From: an uncultured Clostridia bacterium
GTDB taxonomy: Bacteria; Bacillota; Clostridia; Oscillospirales; Ruminococcaceae
Assembly: GCA_947631455.1 (NCBI GenBank)
Contig: CANRLH010000002.1
Location: forward strand, 91,312 to 155,311
DNA length: 64,000 nucleotides
Direction: 5' to 3'
The translations under genes and the position numbers were made by a program. Positions 16,843 through 25,367 of this stretch are shown here, piece by piece (within the stretch, counting starts at the first letter, position 1; each line of letters starts with the position of its first letter). A model generated the notes under the pieces. That model did no database searches. It saw only the letters and a list, made by a program, of their open reading frames with translations, and had not been told where the DNA came from.

Positions 16843-18777
16843 ATGAAGGGAAATAAAAACAAAAGTCTTCTGATATATCTTTTAGTATCAGTGGCTGTTA
16901 TTTTCGGACTTGTTTACCTGCTTAACAGTGTGACGAGGACTGCAAATAAGAATACCCAGTATTCTGAGGTGCTCTCGTATTTTGACAATCTTGAGGTGTC
17001 AGAATTTGAGCTTGATCTCGGAACGGGAGAACTTAACTATACACTCAAGGACGACGACAAATCGAAGCTTCAAAGTGGGCAGTATGCTCATAGCTATAAG
17101 GTGCCGTCTGTTTCAGTATTTTACAACAGACTTTTTAACGAAAGCTACGACTATCAGAAGCTTTACAATGAGGCAAACAAAGACGAGCCGCTGAAAATGA
17201 ATATGCTTGAGGTAAAAGACAACAGTTTCTGGATCAGTCTGTTGCCAACGCTTCTGCTTGTCGGCTCGATGGTACTGCTGTTTGTAATGATGATGAGAAG
17301 TCAGGGCGGCGGAAAGATTGGGGGCTTTGGAAAGTCAAATGCAAAGGCGCACTTGAATGTCGGAAAGAAAGCAACTTTTGCAGATGTTGCCGGTGCCGAT
17401 GAGGAAAAGGAAGAACTTGCAGAAATCGTGGACTTTCTTAAAAACCCGAAGAAGTTCGACGCCATAGGGGCAAGGGTTCCAAAAGGAGTGCTTTTGATGG
17501 GACCTCCGGGAACAGGTAAAACCCTTCTGGCAAGAGCAGTTGCCGGAGAAGCGGGCGTGCCGTTCTTCTCTATATCCGGATCGGATTTTGTTGAGATGTT
17601 TGTCGGCGTCGGAGCCTCAAGAGTAAGAGATTTGTTCGGTGAGGCAAAGAAAAACGCACCGGCTATCATATTTATAGACGAGATCGACGCCGTGGGTCGT
17701 CAGAGAGGAGCTGGCTTAGGAGGCGGACACGATGAGCGTGAGCAGACGTTAAACCAACTTCTTGTTGAGATGGACGGATTTATTGGCAACGAAGGAATTA
17801 TCGTTATGGCGGCAACGAACAGGCGAGATATTCTTGACCCTGCACTACTTCGTCCGGGAAGATTTGACAGACAGATACTTGTTTCCTATCCTGACATCAA
17901 GGGCAGGGAGGAAATACTTAAGGTTCACGCAAAGAACAAGCCTTTAGCTCCTGACGTAGACCTTAAAACAATTGCTAAGACGACGGTCGGTTTTACGGGA
18001 GCCGACCTTGAAAACCTTATAAATGAGGCCAGCCTTCTTGCGGCAAGGAAAAACCGTCGGGCAATAACCAAAGAGGATATGGAGGAAGCTTCCATAAAGG
18101 TTATTGCAGGTCCTGAGAAGAAGTCCAGAGTGGTGACCGAAAACGAGAAAAAGCTCACTGCTTATCACGAGGCCGGTCACGCTATCTGCACCTATTATTG
18201 CAGTACTCAGGATAAGGTCCATCAGGTGTCTATCATACCGAGAGGAATGGCGGGAGGATATACGCTTTCGCTTCCTGAAAAGGACAAATCGTACGTTTCC
18301 AAAAATGAGATGAGAGAAAACATAGTAGTTTTGCTTGGAGGAAGAGTTGCTGAGAAGGTAGTTCTTGACGACATTTCCACCGGCGCTTCAAATGATCTTG
18401 AGCGCGCTACTTCTACTGCGAGAGATATGGTAACGAGGTATGGATTTTCTGAAAATCTGGGACCTGTGGTTTACGGACACGATGAGTCTCAGGTGTTCTT
18501 AGGAAGGGATTACGCAGGAGGTAATCGATATTCAGAGTCTGTTGCGGCAGAGATAGATAAGGAGATAAGAGATCTTATTGAGGGCTGCTTTGAAGACGCA
18601 GAAAAGATTTTAAGAGAGCATATAGATAAGCTGCACACAGTAGCAAAGTATCTGTTTATGAATGAGAAAATAGACGGAGACCAGTTTGAGGAGCTTATGG
18701 AGGGAACACTTTCTGCTGATGATGGTGAGGACGTGCTGACTCCGGACATCAAGAGTGAGGATAAATCAGAAGAATAG
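16843..18777 (+). CDS. ftsH: ATP-dependent zinc metalloprotease FtsH
   Basis: 644 residues. Membrane-bound AAA+ protease that degrades unassembled membrane proteins and regulators. Two N-terminal membrane helices (about residues 8-26 and 128-149) flank a short extracytoplasmic domain. The AAA domain has Walker A GPPGTGKT, Walker [12 protein letters not shown], the pore motif [10 protein letters not shown], and the second region of homology [20 protein letters not shown]. The protease domain has HEAGHAI and the third zinc ligand in [15 protein letters not shown]. The tail is acidic. A clear terminator follows. Confidence 0.98.
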   Translation: MKGNKNKSLLIYLLVSVAVIFGLVYLLNSVTRTANKNTQYSEVLSYFDNLEVSEFELDLGTGELNYTLKDDDKSKLQSGQYAHSYKVPSVSVFYNRLFNESYDYQKLYNEANKDEPLKMNMLEVKDNSFWISLLPTLLLVGSMVLLFVMMMRSQGGGKIGGFGKSNAKAHLNVGKKATFADVAGADEEKEELAEIVDFLKNPKKFDAIGARVPKGVLLMGPPGTGKTLLARAVAGEAGVPFFSISGSDFVEMFVGVGASRVRDLFGEAKKNAPAIIFIDEIDAVGRQRGAGLGGGHDEREQTLNQLLVEMDGFIGNEGIIVMAATNRRDILDPALLRPGRFDRQILVSYPDIKGREEILKVHAKNKPLAPDVDLKTIAKTTVGFTGADLENLINEASLLAARKNRRAITKEDMEEASIKVIAGPEKKSRVVTENEKKLTAYHEAGHAICTYYCSTQDKVHQVSIIPRGMAGGYTLSLPEKDKSYVSKNEMRENIVVLLGGRVAEKVVLDDISTGASNDLERATSTARDMVTRYGFSENLGPVVYGHDESQVFLGRDYAGGNRYSESVAAEIDKEIRDLIEGCFEDAEKILREHIDKLHTVAKYLFMNEKIDGDQFEELMEGTLSADDGEDVLTPDIKSEDKSEE

Positions 18778-18778
18778 C

Positions 18779-18812
18779 AAAAAGAAGCCGTGTTTAACCG
18801 GCTTCTTTTAAT
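18779..18812 (+). terminator. Intrinsic terminator after ftsH
   Basis: Stem GAAGCCG/CGGCTTC (18784-18790 with 18799-18805), extended by A/T pairs, followed by TTTTAATT. It closes the gdpP-to-ftsH gene run. Confidence 0.88.
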
Positions 18813-18824
18813 TGTGTTTTGCAC

Positions 18825-18853
18825 TTGATATTTATTGTCGAAAGTGGTATACT
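18825..18853 (+). promoter_or_regulatory. Promoter of the P-loop ATPase / 2-oxoacid oxidoreductase operon
   Basis: TTGATA (18825-18830), 17-base spacer, TATACT (18848-18853), placed directly after the ftsH terminator and about 26 bases before the first start codon. Confidence 0.75.
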
Positions 18854-18885
18854 GATTATCAGAGCTATTCTGTTTTTCGGGAGAT

Positions 18886-19560
18886 ATGATGGATTTAAGC
18901 TGTGTAAAAAAAATAAATATAGTAACGGGCCATTACGGAAGCGGAAAGACAAACTTTGCCGTAAATCTTGCGATGGCGCTTTCTGATATCGGCAAAAAGG
19001 TGAGAGTTGCAGACCTTGATATAGTAAATCCTTATTTCAGAACTGCTGACTTTAAGGAGCTTTTTAAAAGCCGCAACATTGAGCTTGCAGCGTCCGTTTA
19101 TGCGAATTCAAACCTGGATATCCCGGCAATAACCTTCGATATTGAACGCCTTGCCAAAGAGGACGGATATCTTATCATAGACGTTGGCGGAGATGACTCC
19201 GGCGCTGTCGCACTCGGAAGATATTATGAAGCCTTTAAAGCCTTGGGAGAAGACAAAATAGAAATGCTGTATGTCATAAATTCTTACCGATTTCTTGTAA
19301 AGGACCCGAAGGAAAGCGTTTGCTTGATGAGGGAGATCGAGTCTGTTTCAAGGCTTAGATGTACAGCGCTTGTGAATAACTCAAATCTTGGCTGTGAGAC
19401 AACATATAAAACGGTTTGCGATTCATTTGACTATGCAGAAAAAATAGCTGAGCTTACCGGACTTCAGATAAAATTCACCTGTGTGCCTGAGGGGGAAACC
19501 CTCGGTAAAAACGGAGAATTTCCCGTAAGGCGATATGTAAAAGCCTTGTGGGAGGAATGA
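18886..19560 (+). CDS. P-loop ATPase (MinD/ParA-like) linked to 2-oxoacid oxidoreductase genes
   Basis: 224 residues. Walker A GHYGSGKTN near residue 15, a KKVRVADLDIVNPYFRT segment matching the deviant-Walker/MinD group, and IIDVGGDDSGAVALG at the Walker B position. There are two adjacent ATGs (18886 and 18889); the second has the better spacing to GGGAG. It is the first gene of a transcript whose next four genes encode a 2-oxoacid:ferredoxin oxidoreductase. Similar ATPases are metal-cluster carriers (Mrp/NBP35 group) or partition proteins, but the CxxC of Mrp is not seen. A role in maturing the oxidoreductase is inference from position only. Confidence 0.7.
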   Translation: MMDLSCVKKINIVTGHYGSGKTNFAVNLAMALSDIGKKVRVADLDIVNPYFRTADFKELFKSRNIELAASVYANSNLDIPAITFDIERLAKEDGYLIIDVGGDDSGAVALGRYYEAFKALGEDKIEMLYVINSYRFLVKDPKESVCLMREIESVSRLRCTALVNNSNLGCETTYKTVCDSFDYAEKIAELTGLQIKFTCVPEGETLGKNGEFPVRRYVKALWEE

Positions 19561-19605
19561 CGGCGCTTAGTTTGATATTTATAAATAAGAGGGAGGATAA
19601 TCAAA

Positions 19606-19812
19606 GTGGCGAAGATAACCGTCAATTTTGAAAGGTGCAAGGGCTGCGCTCTGTGCACAACGGCATGTCCTAAGAAGATAGTGGCAATGCAGAAGGAAAA
19701 AAGAAATTCAAAGGGATATTACACGGCGATATGTACAGACGAAAGTCTTTGCATAGGATGCGGTATGTGTTATACCATGTGTCCGGACTGTGCGATAACC
19801 GTTGAGAGATAG
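19606..19812 (+). CDS. 2-oxoacid:ferredoxin oxidoreductase, ferredoxin-like delta subunit
   Basis: 68 residues from a GTG start with GGGAGG upstream. It is a two-cluster 4Fe-4S ferredoxin: CKGCALCTTACPK (about residues 11-23) and CIGCGMCYTMCPDC (about 47-60). It carries electrons from the thiamine-dependent alpha/beta subunits to an external ferredoxin. The gene order delta-alpha-beta-gamma is that of Kor/Vor-type enzymes. The stop is followed by the alpha-subunit start after 10 bases. Confidence 0.92.
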   Translation: MAKITVNFERCKGCALCTTACPKKIVAMQKEKRNSKGYYTAICTDESLCIGCGMCYTMCPDCAITVER

Positions 19813-19822
19813 GGGGATGCTT

Positions 19823-20881
19823 ATGTCTGAAAGAAGTTTGATGAAGGGTAACGAGGCTTTGGCAGAGGCTGCTATGAGAGCGGGCTGCAAATGCTTTTTC
19901 GGTTATCCCATTACGCCGCAGACTGAAATATCTGCGTATCTTGCAAAAAAAATGTCGGCAAACGGAGGTCTGTTTTTGCAGGCTGAAAGTGAAATTGCCG
20001 CGATAAATATGGTTTTGGGAGCAGCAAGCACCGGAACAAGGTGTATGACCTCATCGTCATCTCCGGGAATATCGCTTAAGAGCGAGGGCATTTCTTACAT
20101 AGCTGCGTCTGACCTCCCGTGCGTTATCATAAATGTTCAGAGAGGCGGACCGGGACTTGGCGGAATTCAGCCTTCACAGGCGGATTACTGGCAGGCTACC
20201 AAGGGCTTGGGACACGGAGATTTTCACATTCTGGTATATGCTCCCGCTTCTGTTCAGGAAATGGTAGATATGGCTGTAAATGCGTTTGACAAGGCGGATC
20301 AGTACAGAATGCCCGCAATGATACTTGCAGACGGGCTTTTGGGTCAGATGATGGAGCCGGTGACATTTCCTGAGATAAAGCCTGCTGAGATCAATAAAAG
20401 CTGGGCTACCGACGGGCATAAGAACAAAAGAAAGCACAATATCATAAACTCGCTTTTCTTAACGCCGGAGGTACTGGAAAATTCGGTTATCGCAAGATTT
20501 GAAAGATATAAGAAAATTGAAGAAACCGAAACAGATGCGGAGGTTTATCTCTGCGACGACGCTGAAATAGTTGTTTGCGCATTCGGCGCTACAGCAAGAG
20601 TAGCAAAGAGCGCTGTAAATCTTGCGCGTGACAAGGGAATCAAGGCGGGATTGTTCAGACCGAAAACGCTTTGGCCATTTCCTAAAAATGAACTGCTCGG
20701 CGCTGTAAAATCAGCAAAGGCAATACTAAGCGTTGAGATGAATATGGGACAGATGATAGACGATATCAAGCTTGCTACAGAGTGTAAAATACCAGTATCG
20801 TTCTTCGGAAGAACCGGCGGAGTGATCCCAAAGCCTATGGAGATTCTTGATGAAATTGTTAGTGTCGGAGGTGCTTTTTAA
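19823..20881 (+). CDS. 2-oxoacid:ferredoxin oxidoreductase alpha subunit
   Basis: 352 residues from the ATG at 19823, which has AGGGGG six bases upstream; an earlier ATG at 19817 abuts the ribosome site and is less likely. Motifs of the pyrimidine-binding/transketolase C-terminal domains: GYPITPQTEISAYLAK, AESEIAAINMVLGA, TSSSSPGISLKSEGISY, NVQRGGPGLGG and, late, LSVEMNMGQMIDDIKLA. The family (2-oxoglutarate, 2-oxoisovalerate or related acid oxidoreductases) makes acyl-CoA, CO2 and reduced ferredoxin, or runs in reverse to fix CO2. Substrate cannot be fixed from sequence; 2-oxoglutarate or branched-chain oxoacids are most likely. The stop overlaps the beta start by one base. Confidence 0.9.
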   Translation: MSERSLMKGNEALAEAAMRAGCKCFFGYPITPQTEISAYLAKKMSANGGLFLQAESEIAAINMVLGAASTGTRCMTSSSSPGISLKSEGISYIAASDLPCVIINVQRGGPGLGGIQPSQADYWQATKGLGHGDFHILVYAPASVQEMVDMAVNAFDKADQYRMPAMILADGLLGQMMEPVTFPEIKPAEINKSWATDGHKNKRKHNIINSLFLTPEVLENSVIARFERYKKIEETETDAEVYLCDDAEIVVCAFGATARVAKSAVNLARDKGIKAGLFRPKTLWPFPKNELLGAVKSAKAILSVEMNMGQMIDDIKLATECKIPVSFFGRTGGVIPKPMEILDEIVSVGGAF

Positions 20882-21645
20882 TGGCTGTTGTATATAAAAG
20901 ACCGCACGCATACTGCGATGTTCCCACGCATTATTGTCCAGGTTGTACGCATGGAATAGTTCACAGGATATTAAGCGAGGTAATCGATGAAATGGGCATA
21001 GAGGGCGACACGATCGGAATATGTCCGGTAGGATGTTCTGTAATGGCTTACGATTACTTTAACTGTGATATGATAGAGGCTCCTCACGGAAGAGCGCCGG
21101 CCGTTGCAACAGGCGTAAAAAGGGCAAAGCCTGACAGCTATGTATTTACATATCAGGGTGACGGAGACCTTGCGGCAATAGGAACCTGTGAAACGGTTCA
21201 TGCCGCTACCAGAGGAGAAAACATAGTAGTAATTTTTATAAACAATACGACCTACGGAATGACGGGCGGACAGATGGCGCCTACAACTCTTCCCGGACAG
21301 ATAACTCAGACAACGCCTTTTGGAAGAGATCCTGCCGTGCAGGGATATCCTGTTAAGGTGTGTGAGATGCTTTCCACTCTTTCAGGAACGGCATTTGCAC
21401 AGCGTGTTGCAGTCGACAGTGTTCCTCATATAAACGAGGCTAAAAAGGCGATCAGAAAGGCTTTTGAGAATCAAAAGGAAAAAAGAGGCTTTTCTATTGT
21501 GGAGGTTCTTTCCACCTGCCCGACAAACTGGGGACTATCACCCGTTGAAGCGCTTGACAGGCTAAGAAACGAAATGATACCGTACTATCCTCTCGGAGTG
21601 TATAAGGACGTAAACATAAGAGAGGAGGACAAAGAGAATGCTTAA
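20881..21645 (+). CDS. 2-oxoacid:ferredoxin oxidoreductase beta subunit (thiamine diphosphate-binding)
   Basis: 254 residues. The ThDP-binding domain shows HYCPGCTHGIVHR near residue 18 (a Cys pair typical of Kor/Vor beta chains), the GDGDLAAIGTCETVHA motif with NNTTYGMTGGQMAPTT (GDG...N ThDP motif and donor loop), and STCPTNWGLSP late. It forms the catalytic core with the alpha subunit. Start and stop overlap both neighbours (TAATG with alpha, 8 bases with gamma), so translation is coupled. Confidence 0.92.
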   Translation: MAVVYKRPHAYCDVPTHYCPGCTHGIVHRILSEVIDEMGIEGDTIGICPVGCSVMAYDYFNCDMIEAPHGRAPAVATGVKRAKPDSYVFTYQGDGDLAAIGTCETVHAATRGENIVVIFINNTTYGMTGGQMAPTTLPGQITQTTPFGRDPAVQGYPVKVCEMLSTLSGTAFAQRVAVDSVPHINEAKKAIRKAFENQKEKRGFSIVEVLSTCPTNWGLSPVEALDRLRNEMIPYYPLGVYKDVNIREEDKENA

Positions 21646-22168
21646 CGAAATAGTGCTTGCGGGATTCGGAGGACAGGGAATACTGTTCGCCGGAAAGATT
21701 TTAGCTTATGCTGGACTGATGGACAACAAGGAGATTTCGTGGCTGCCGTCTTACGGGCCTGAAATGAGGGGCGGAACAGCAAACTGTTCGGTATGCATTT
21801 CCGATGATCCTATTGGCTCACCGCTGGTAATAGACCCAGATATGCTTATAGTTATGAATGAGCCCAGCTATGATAAGTTCATAGAAAACGTAAAGCCGGG
21901 CGGCACTGTAATAGTCGATTCCTCTATGGTCGATAAGGAGTGCCAAAGAGATGACATTTCTGTTTTTTATGTTCCTGCTTCGTCACTTGCAGATGAAAAC
22001 GGTATGACGGGAATGGCTAATATTATTCTGCTTGGAAAGTTTATAAAGGAAACAAAGATAATTTCTCTTGATACTTTGCAATCTGCTTTTGAAAAGGCTA
22101 TTCCGCCAAGAAAGAAGGATCTGATCAAAGTAAATATGAATGCCGTTAAAATAGGAATGGAACAATAG
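21638..22168 (+). CDS. 2-oxoacid:ferredoxin oxidoreductase gamma subunit
   Basis: 176 residues. Opens with VLAGFGGQGILFAGKILAYA, the hallmark of the POR/KOR gamma domain, followed by WLPSYGPEMRGGTANCSVCISD and later VPASSLADENG and MANIILLGKFI. It completes a four-gene set with the delta, alpha and beta subunits. An intrinsic terminator lies about 65 bases downstream. Confidence 0.92.
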   Translation: MLNEIVLAGFGGQGILFAGKILAYAGLMDNKEISWLPSYGPEMRGGTANCSVCISDDPIGSPLVIDPDMLIVMNEPSYDKFIENVKPGGTVIVDSSMVDKECQRDDISVFYVPASSLADENGMTGMANIILLGKFIKETKIISLDTLQSAFEKAIPPRKKDLIKVNMNAVKIGMEQ

Positions 22169-22223
22169 AGGAAGTTAAAATATTTACATTGATAAGTAAG
22201 ATTGTACCAAATATTAAAAATGG

Positions 22224-22252
22224 TTGACTAAGTTAAACGATTGATGTATAAT
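22224..22252 (+). promoter_or_regulatory. Promoter of the CotH/dockerin gene
   Basis: TTGACT (22224-22229), exactly 17 bases, TATAAT (22247-22252). Its spacer and -10 box lie within the left arm and loop of a perfect 14-bp palindrome (22235-22271), so promoter and terminator-like hairpin share the same DNA. Confidence 0.8.
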
Positions 22253-22274
22253 GATTGTACATCAATCGTTTTTT
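22235..22274 (+). terminator. Perfect hairpin with T-run, terminating the oxidoreductase operon
   Basis: AAACGATTGATGTA (22235-22248) pairs perfectly with 22258-22271 around a 9-base loop and is followed by six Ts (22269-22274). As RNA from the upstream operon it is an ideal intrinsic terminator; as DNA it is a palindrome over the -10 of the next promoter and could also be an operator. Confidence 0.8.
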
Positions 22275-22295
22275 ATATAACAAGGGAGGAAAAAT

Positions 22296-25073
22296 ATGAA
22301 ACACACAAAAAAATTAGCGGCGCTTTTGGCGTCCTGTTATGCTCTGTCATTGCTAAGTGTAATGCCTGCGTTTGCGTATAATGCAGAGTCTGGGGTGCTG
22401 ATAAACGAGGTCTGCACCGGCAACAGCGGCAAAAACGGAAACATAACAACCGTCGTCGATTCAAAGGGAGAGTATTGCGACTGGATAGAACTTTACAATC
22501 CGTCCGATGTTACGGCTGATTTAACAGGGCTTTATATCACCGACGACGATACTGATCTTAAACAGGCAAAGTTGCCGGACAGCGCTAAGATCGCCCCAAA
22601 GGGACATTATATCATATACTGCGCAAAGAATATCAATGAGGCGGATTATCCTGATATTGCAGTAGCAAAGTTCGGACTTTCAGGCAGCGGCGAAACGCTT
22701 ATCCTATCAGACGGTGAAACCGTTGTTGATAAGTTTACAGTAGGCGCACTTGAAAAGAATATTACCTATGCAAGAGTTCCGTCTGGAAGCGACACGCTGA
22801 AGCTCTGCAATCCGACGCCAAACGCTGAAAATACTGAGGAAAGCGTTTTGGTTGCTCCGCCGATGCCGAGCTTTTCCAGAAACAGTGGAGCGTTTACCGA
22901 TCAATTTGAGCTTACTCTTTCTGCGGAGGAAGGAGCCAAGATATATTACACCACTGACGGAAGCACGCCGACAGATAAATCTACTGAATACACAGGCGCT
23001 ATTTTGGTAAAGGACCGCACCAGTGAGCCAAATGTACTTGCGGATATGGACAAAAGGCTTTTTACCGATGATGACAGAAGTGGCGGAATAATAAAGCCAA
23101 GCGTAAATGTAGATAAGGCAACAGTTATTAGAGCTGTTGCAATTAAAGACGGCCTTGTCAGCAAAACGGCAACTCAGTCGTACTTTGTTGGTATCAATAA
23201 CGAGACCTATGATGATGTTGCCATAATTTCGATAGTGACTGATTATGATAATCTTTTTGACCCTCAGACCGGAATTTACATGAAGGACAATGTAAACAAT
23301 AAAGGAAAGGCATGGGAGCGTCCGGTACATATAGACTTCATTGAAGGTAACGAATCTACGCTTTCTCAGGACTGCGGAATGAGAATACAGGGAGGATACT
23401 CAAGGGGAGAGTATCAGAAGAGCCTTAGGTTCTATGCGCGCAGCGAATATGGCGACGGAGATTTTAATTATCCGATAATAAGCGGGGTTACCTCAAGAGA
23501 CGGTGAGGGCAGAGAAATAGTAAGCTTTGAAAAGTTTGTTTTAAGAAACGGCGGAAATGATACAAATTATGTAAAATTCAAAGACAGTATGCTTCAACAT
23601 ATGGTTTCAGATATGGATATTTCTACACAATCTGGAAGACCGTGCATAGCTTTTATCAACGGCGAATATTGGGGACTTTATACGCTTCAGGAGGATTATA
23701 CTGATGATTATGTAAAGTCTCATTATGACGTCACAAAGAAAAACGTAGTTATCATAAAGCCGGATTCACTGAACAACAATGCTCCTAAGGTAGATGAGGG
23801 AGAAGATGTTGATATCGAGCTTTGGAATGAAACTATAAACTGGATGAGATCATGCGATCTTACTGATGAAGCTCAGTATGAAACATTCAAAACAAAGTTT
23901 GATGTTAATAGCTTAGCTGATTATTTTGCTGTTGAGACATATATTACAAACGAGGACTGGAGCGGAAAGAACTGGACAGTATGGCGCTCAAGAGATTTTG
24001 AGGAGACAAACCCTGATTACTCTGACTGTAAGTGGAGATTTATGCTTTACGATACGGAGATGGGGGCATACCTTTGGGGAAATCCCGGCGAAAGTTCGCA
24101 GAACAACAAGCTTATTCAGATTTATGAGGCAGGCAAATGGGGTTATGATCCTGTTGCGATGATTTTATACAAAGCTCTTCAGAACAAGGAATTTAAAAAG
24201 CTGTTTAATGAATCTATGGCAGAAGCAGCACAAAACTACGATAAGGAAAGGTACAAAACTGTTCTTGAAGAATACAAAAGTAAGTATTATAACAACCTAA
24301 AAAAATACTTTGACCGTTTCCCGTCAAGCGCTTATTCAAGTATGGATAGCGCCAAGCAGTGCATAGACTGGATGAATGACTTTTTCTTAGGCTCCGGCTC
24401 ACTTCCGGCACGACAGGATTATTATGAGATCATGCTTAAAACACTTGATCTTTTTCAGGAATATGCTGCTCTCGACACATCGAAAATTGCCGAGGATAAG
24501 CTCAGTAAGATAAATTCTGCATATAACAGGCTGTACAAAAGTGCAACAAATACCGGATCGTCGTACTCTCAGCAGAAGGACTATGTAACCAAACTGGAAG
24601 AGGCACTGGCTGATGTTGGGGTAATAGACGAGGGTAATAATGTGACCGTAACAATATCCGCGACTGACAACGATAATGAAACGCCTATAACAGTAACAAT
24701 AACCGATGAGAACGGCAGAGCGGTGGCGGAAGGATCCGTTCACGGCGGCGAAGAGTGTGTGATAAAAAACATCGAGTCAGGAAACTACAAGCTTACGGTC
24801 AGTGGAAAAAAATACGCTCCCCGCACATATGATATAACCGTGGCTTATCAAGACATCACACTTACAGCACAACTCAATCCGTACGGAGATATAAACGGTG
24901 ACGGAGAAGTATCAACTGCCGATGCAGGACTTGCAAACGCACACGTAAATGGAACCAATCTGCTTGAGGACTATCAGTTTGAAGTGGCAGAAGTGTCTGG
25001 CGACAGCTATTTGTCCACAGCAGACGTCGGAATGATAAATGCTCATGCAAAAGGAACAGTTCTTTTGTGGTAA
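22296..25073 (+). CDS. Secreted CotH-like kinase-fold protein with lamin-tail and dockerin-like modules
   Basis: 925 residues. Signal peptide (about 1-27, ending PAFA). Residues about 32-130 form a lamin-tail-like beta domain (GVLINEVCTGNSG...DWIELYNPSD). Next is a chitobiase/FN3-like CHB_HEX_C_1 segment with IYYTTDGSTPT. The CotH domain spans about 305-650, with MRIQGGYSRGEYQKSLR, FVLRNGGNDTN, FKDSMLQHM, GEYWGLYTLQEDYTDDY, EDWSGKNWTVWR and MLYDTEMGA; CotH is a protein-kinase-like fold known from spore coats. A carboxypeptidase-like beta fold follows (about 790-850). The end is a dockerin-like pair of calcium loops (DINGDGEVSTADAG and VSGDSYLSTADVG with NAH helices). It has its own promoter. 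Attachment to a cohesin scaffold is plausible but not shown. Confidence 0.85.
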   Translation: MKHTKKLAALLASCYALSLLSVMPAFAYNAESGVLINEVCTGNSGKNGNITTVVDSKGEYCDWIELYNPSDVTADLTGLYITDDDTDLKQAKLPDSAKIAPKGHYIIYCAKNINEADYPDIAVAKFGLSGSGETLILSDGETVVDKFTVGALEKNITYARVPSGSDTLKLCNPTPNAENTEESVLVAPPMPSFSRNSGAFTDQFELTLSAEEGAKIYYTTDGSTPTDKSTEYTGAILVKDRTSEPNVLADMDKRLFTDDDRSGGIIKPSVNVDKATVIRAVAIKDGLVSKTATQSYFVGINNETYDDVAIISIVTDYDNLFDPQTGIYMKDNVNNKGKAWERPVHIDFIEGNESTLSQDCGMRIQGGYSRGEYQKSLRFYARSEYGDGDFNYPIISGVTSRDGEGREIVSFEKFVLRNGGNDTNYVKFKDSMLQHMVSDMDISTQSGRPCIAFINGEYWGLYTLQEDYTDDYVKSHYDVTKKNVVIIKPDSLNNNAPKVDEGEDVDIELWNETINWMRSCDLTDEAQYETFKTKFDVNSLADYFAVETYITNEDWSGKNWTVWRSRDFEETNPDYSDCKWRFMLYDTEMGAYLWGNPGESSQNNKLIQIYEAGKWGYDPVAMILYKALQNKEFKKLFNESMAEAAQNYDKERYKTVLEEYKSKYYNNLKKYFDRFPSSAYSSMDSAKQCIDWMNDFFLGSGSLPARQDYYEIMLKTLDLFQEYAALDTSKIAEDKLSKINSAYNRLYKSATNTGSSYSQQKDYVTKLEEALADVGVIDEGNNVTVTISATDNDNETPITVTITDENGRAVAEGSVHGGEECVIKNIESGNYKLTVSGKKYAPRTYDITVAYQDITLTAQLNPYGDINGDGEVSTADAGLANAHVNGTNLLEDYQFEVAEVSGDSYLSTADVGMINAHAKGTVLLW

Positions 25074-25140
25074 AGAAATGATAAATGCGGCTGTCGTAAA
25101 CTCTTTTTTGGTTTTAACATTCACTTTTTGCTCAATGCAA

Positions 25141-25177
25141 AAATTAAAGCCCCGAGAAATCGGGGCTCTAATTTTGT
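25141..25177. terminator. Bidirectional intrinsic terminator between convergent genes
   Basis: AGCCCCGA (25148-25155), a GAAA tetraloop, and TCGGGGCT (25160-25167), with A/T-rich arms that give CTAATTTT on the plus strand and TTTAATTTTT on the minus strand. It serves the CotH gene and, about 200 bases past its stop, the GGDEF gene. Confidence 0.88.
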
Positions 25178-25367
25178 GCTTTAATTTTAGTGCGGATACT
25201 TAGTTGCTTCTTAGTTACAGTCTGATTGATGATCACCGGCTATATATGCTGTTTAACGTATGTCCCTCCGTGTTTTTTTGCTCTATTACGACGCAATTAT
25301 ACAAAAAAACATCTGCTGATCCACGTTGGCGAAAAACAAAGATAATCCGGCTTTAATAAAATATTTC

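Noticed and set aside
22707..23330. 207-codon minus-strand frame inside the CotH gene
   Set aside because: It lies wholly opposite a protein with readable domains and shows no recognisable motif of its own.
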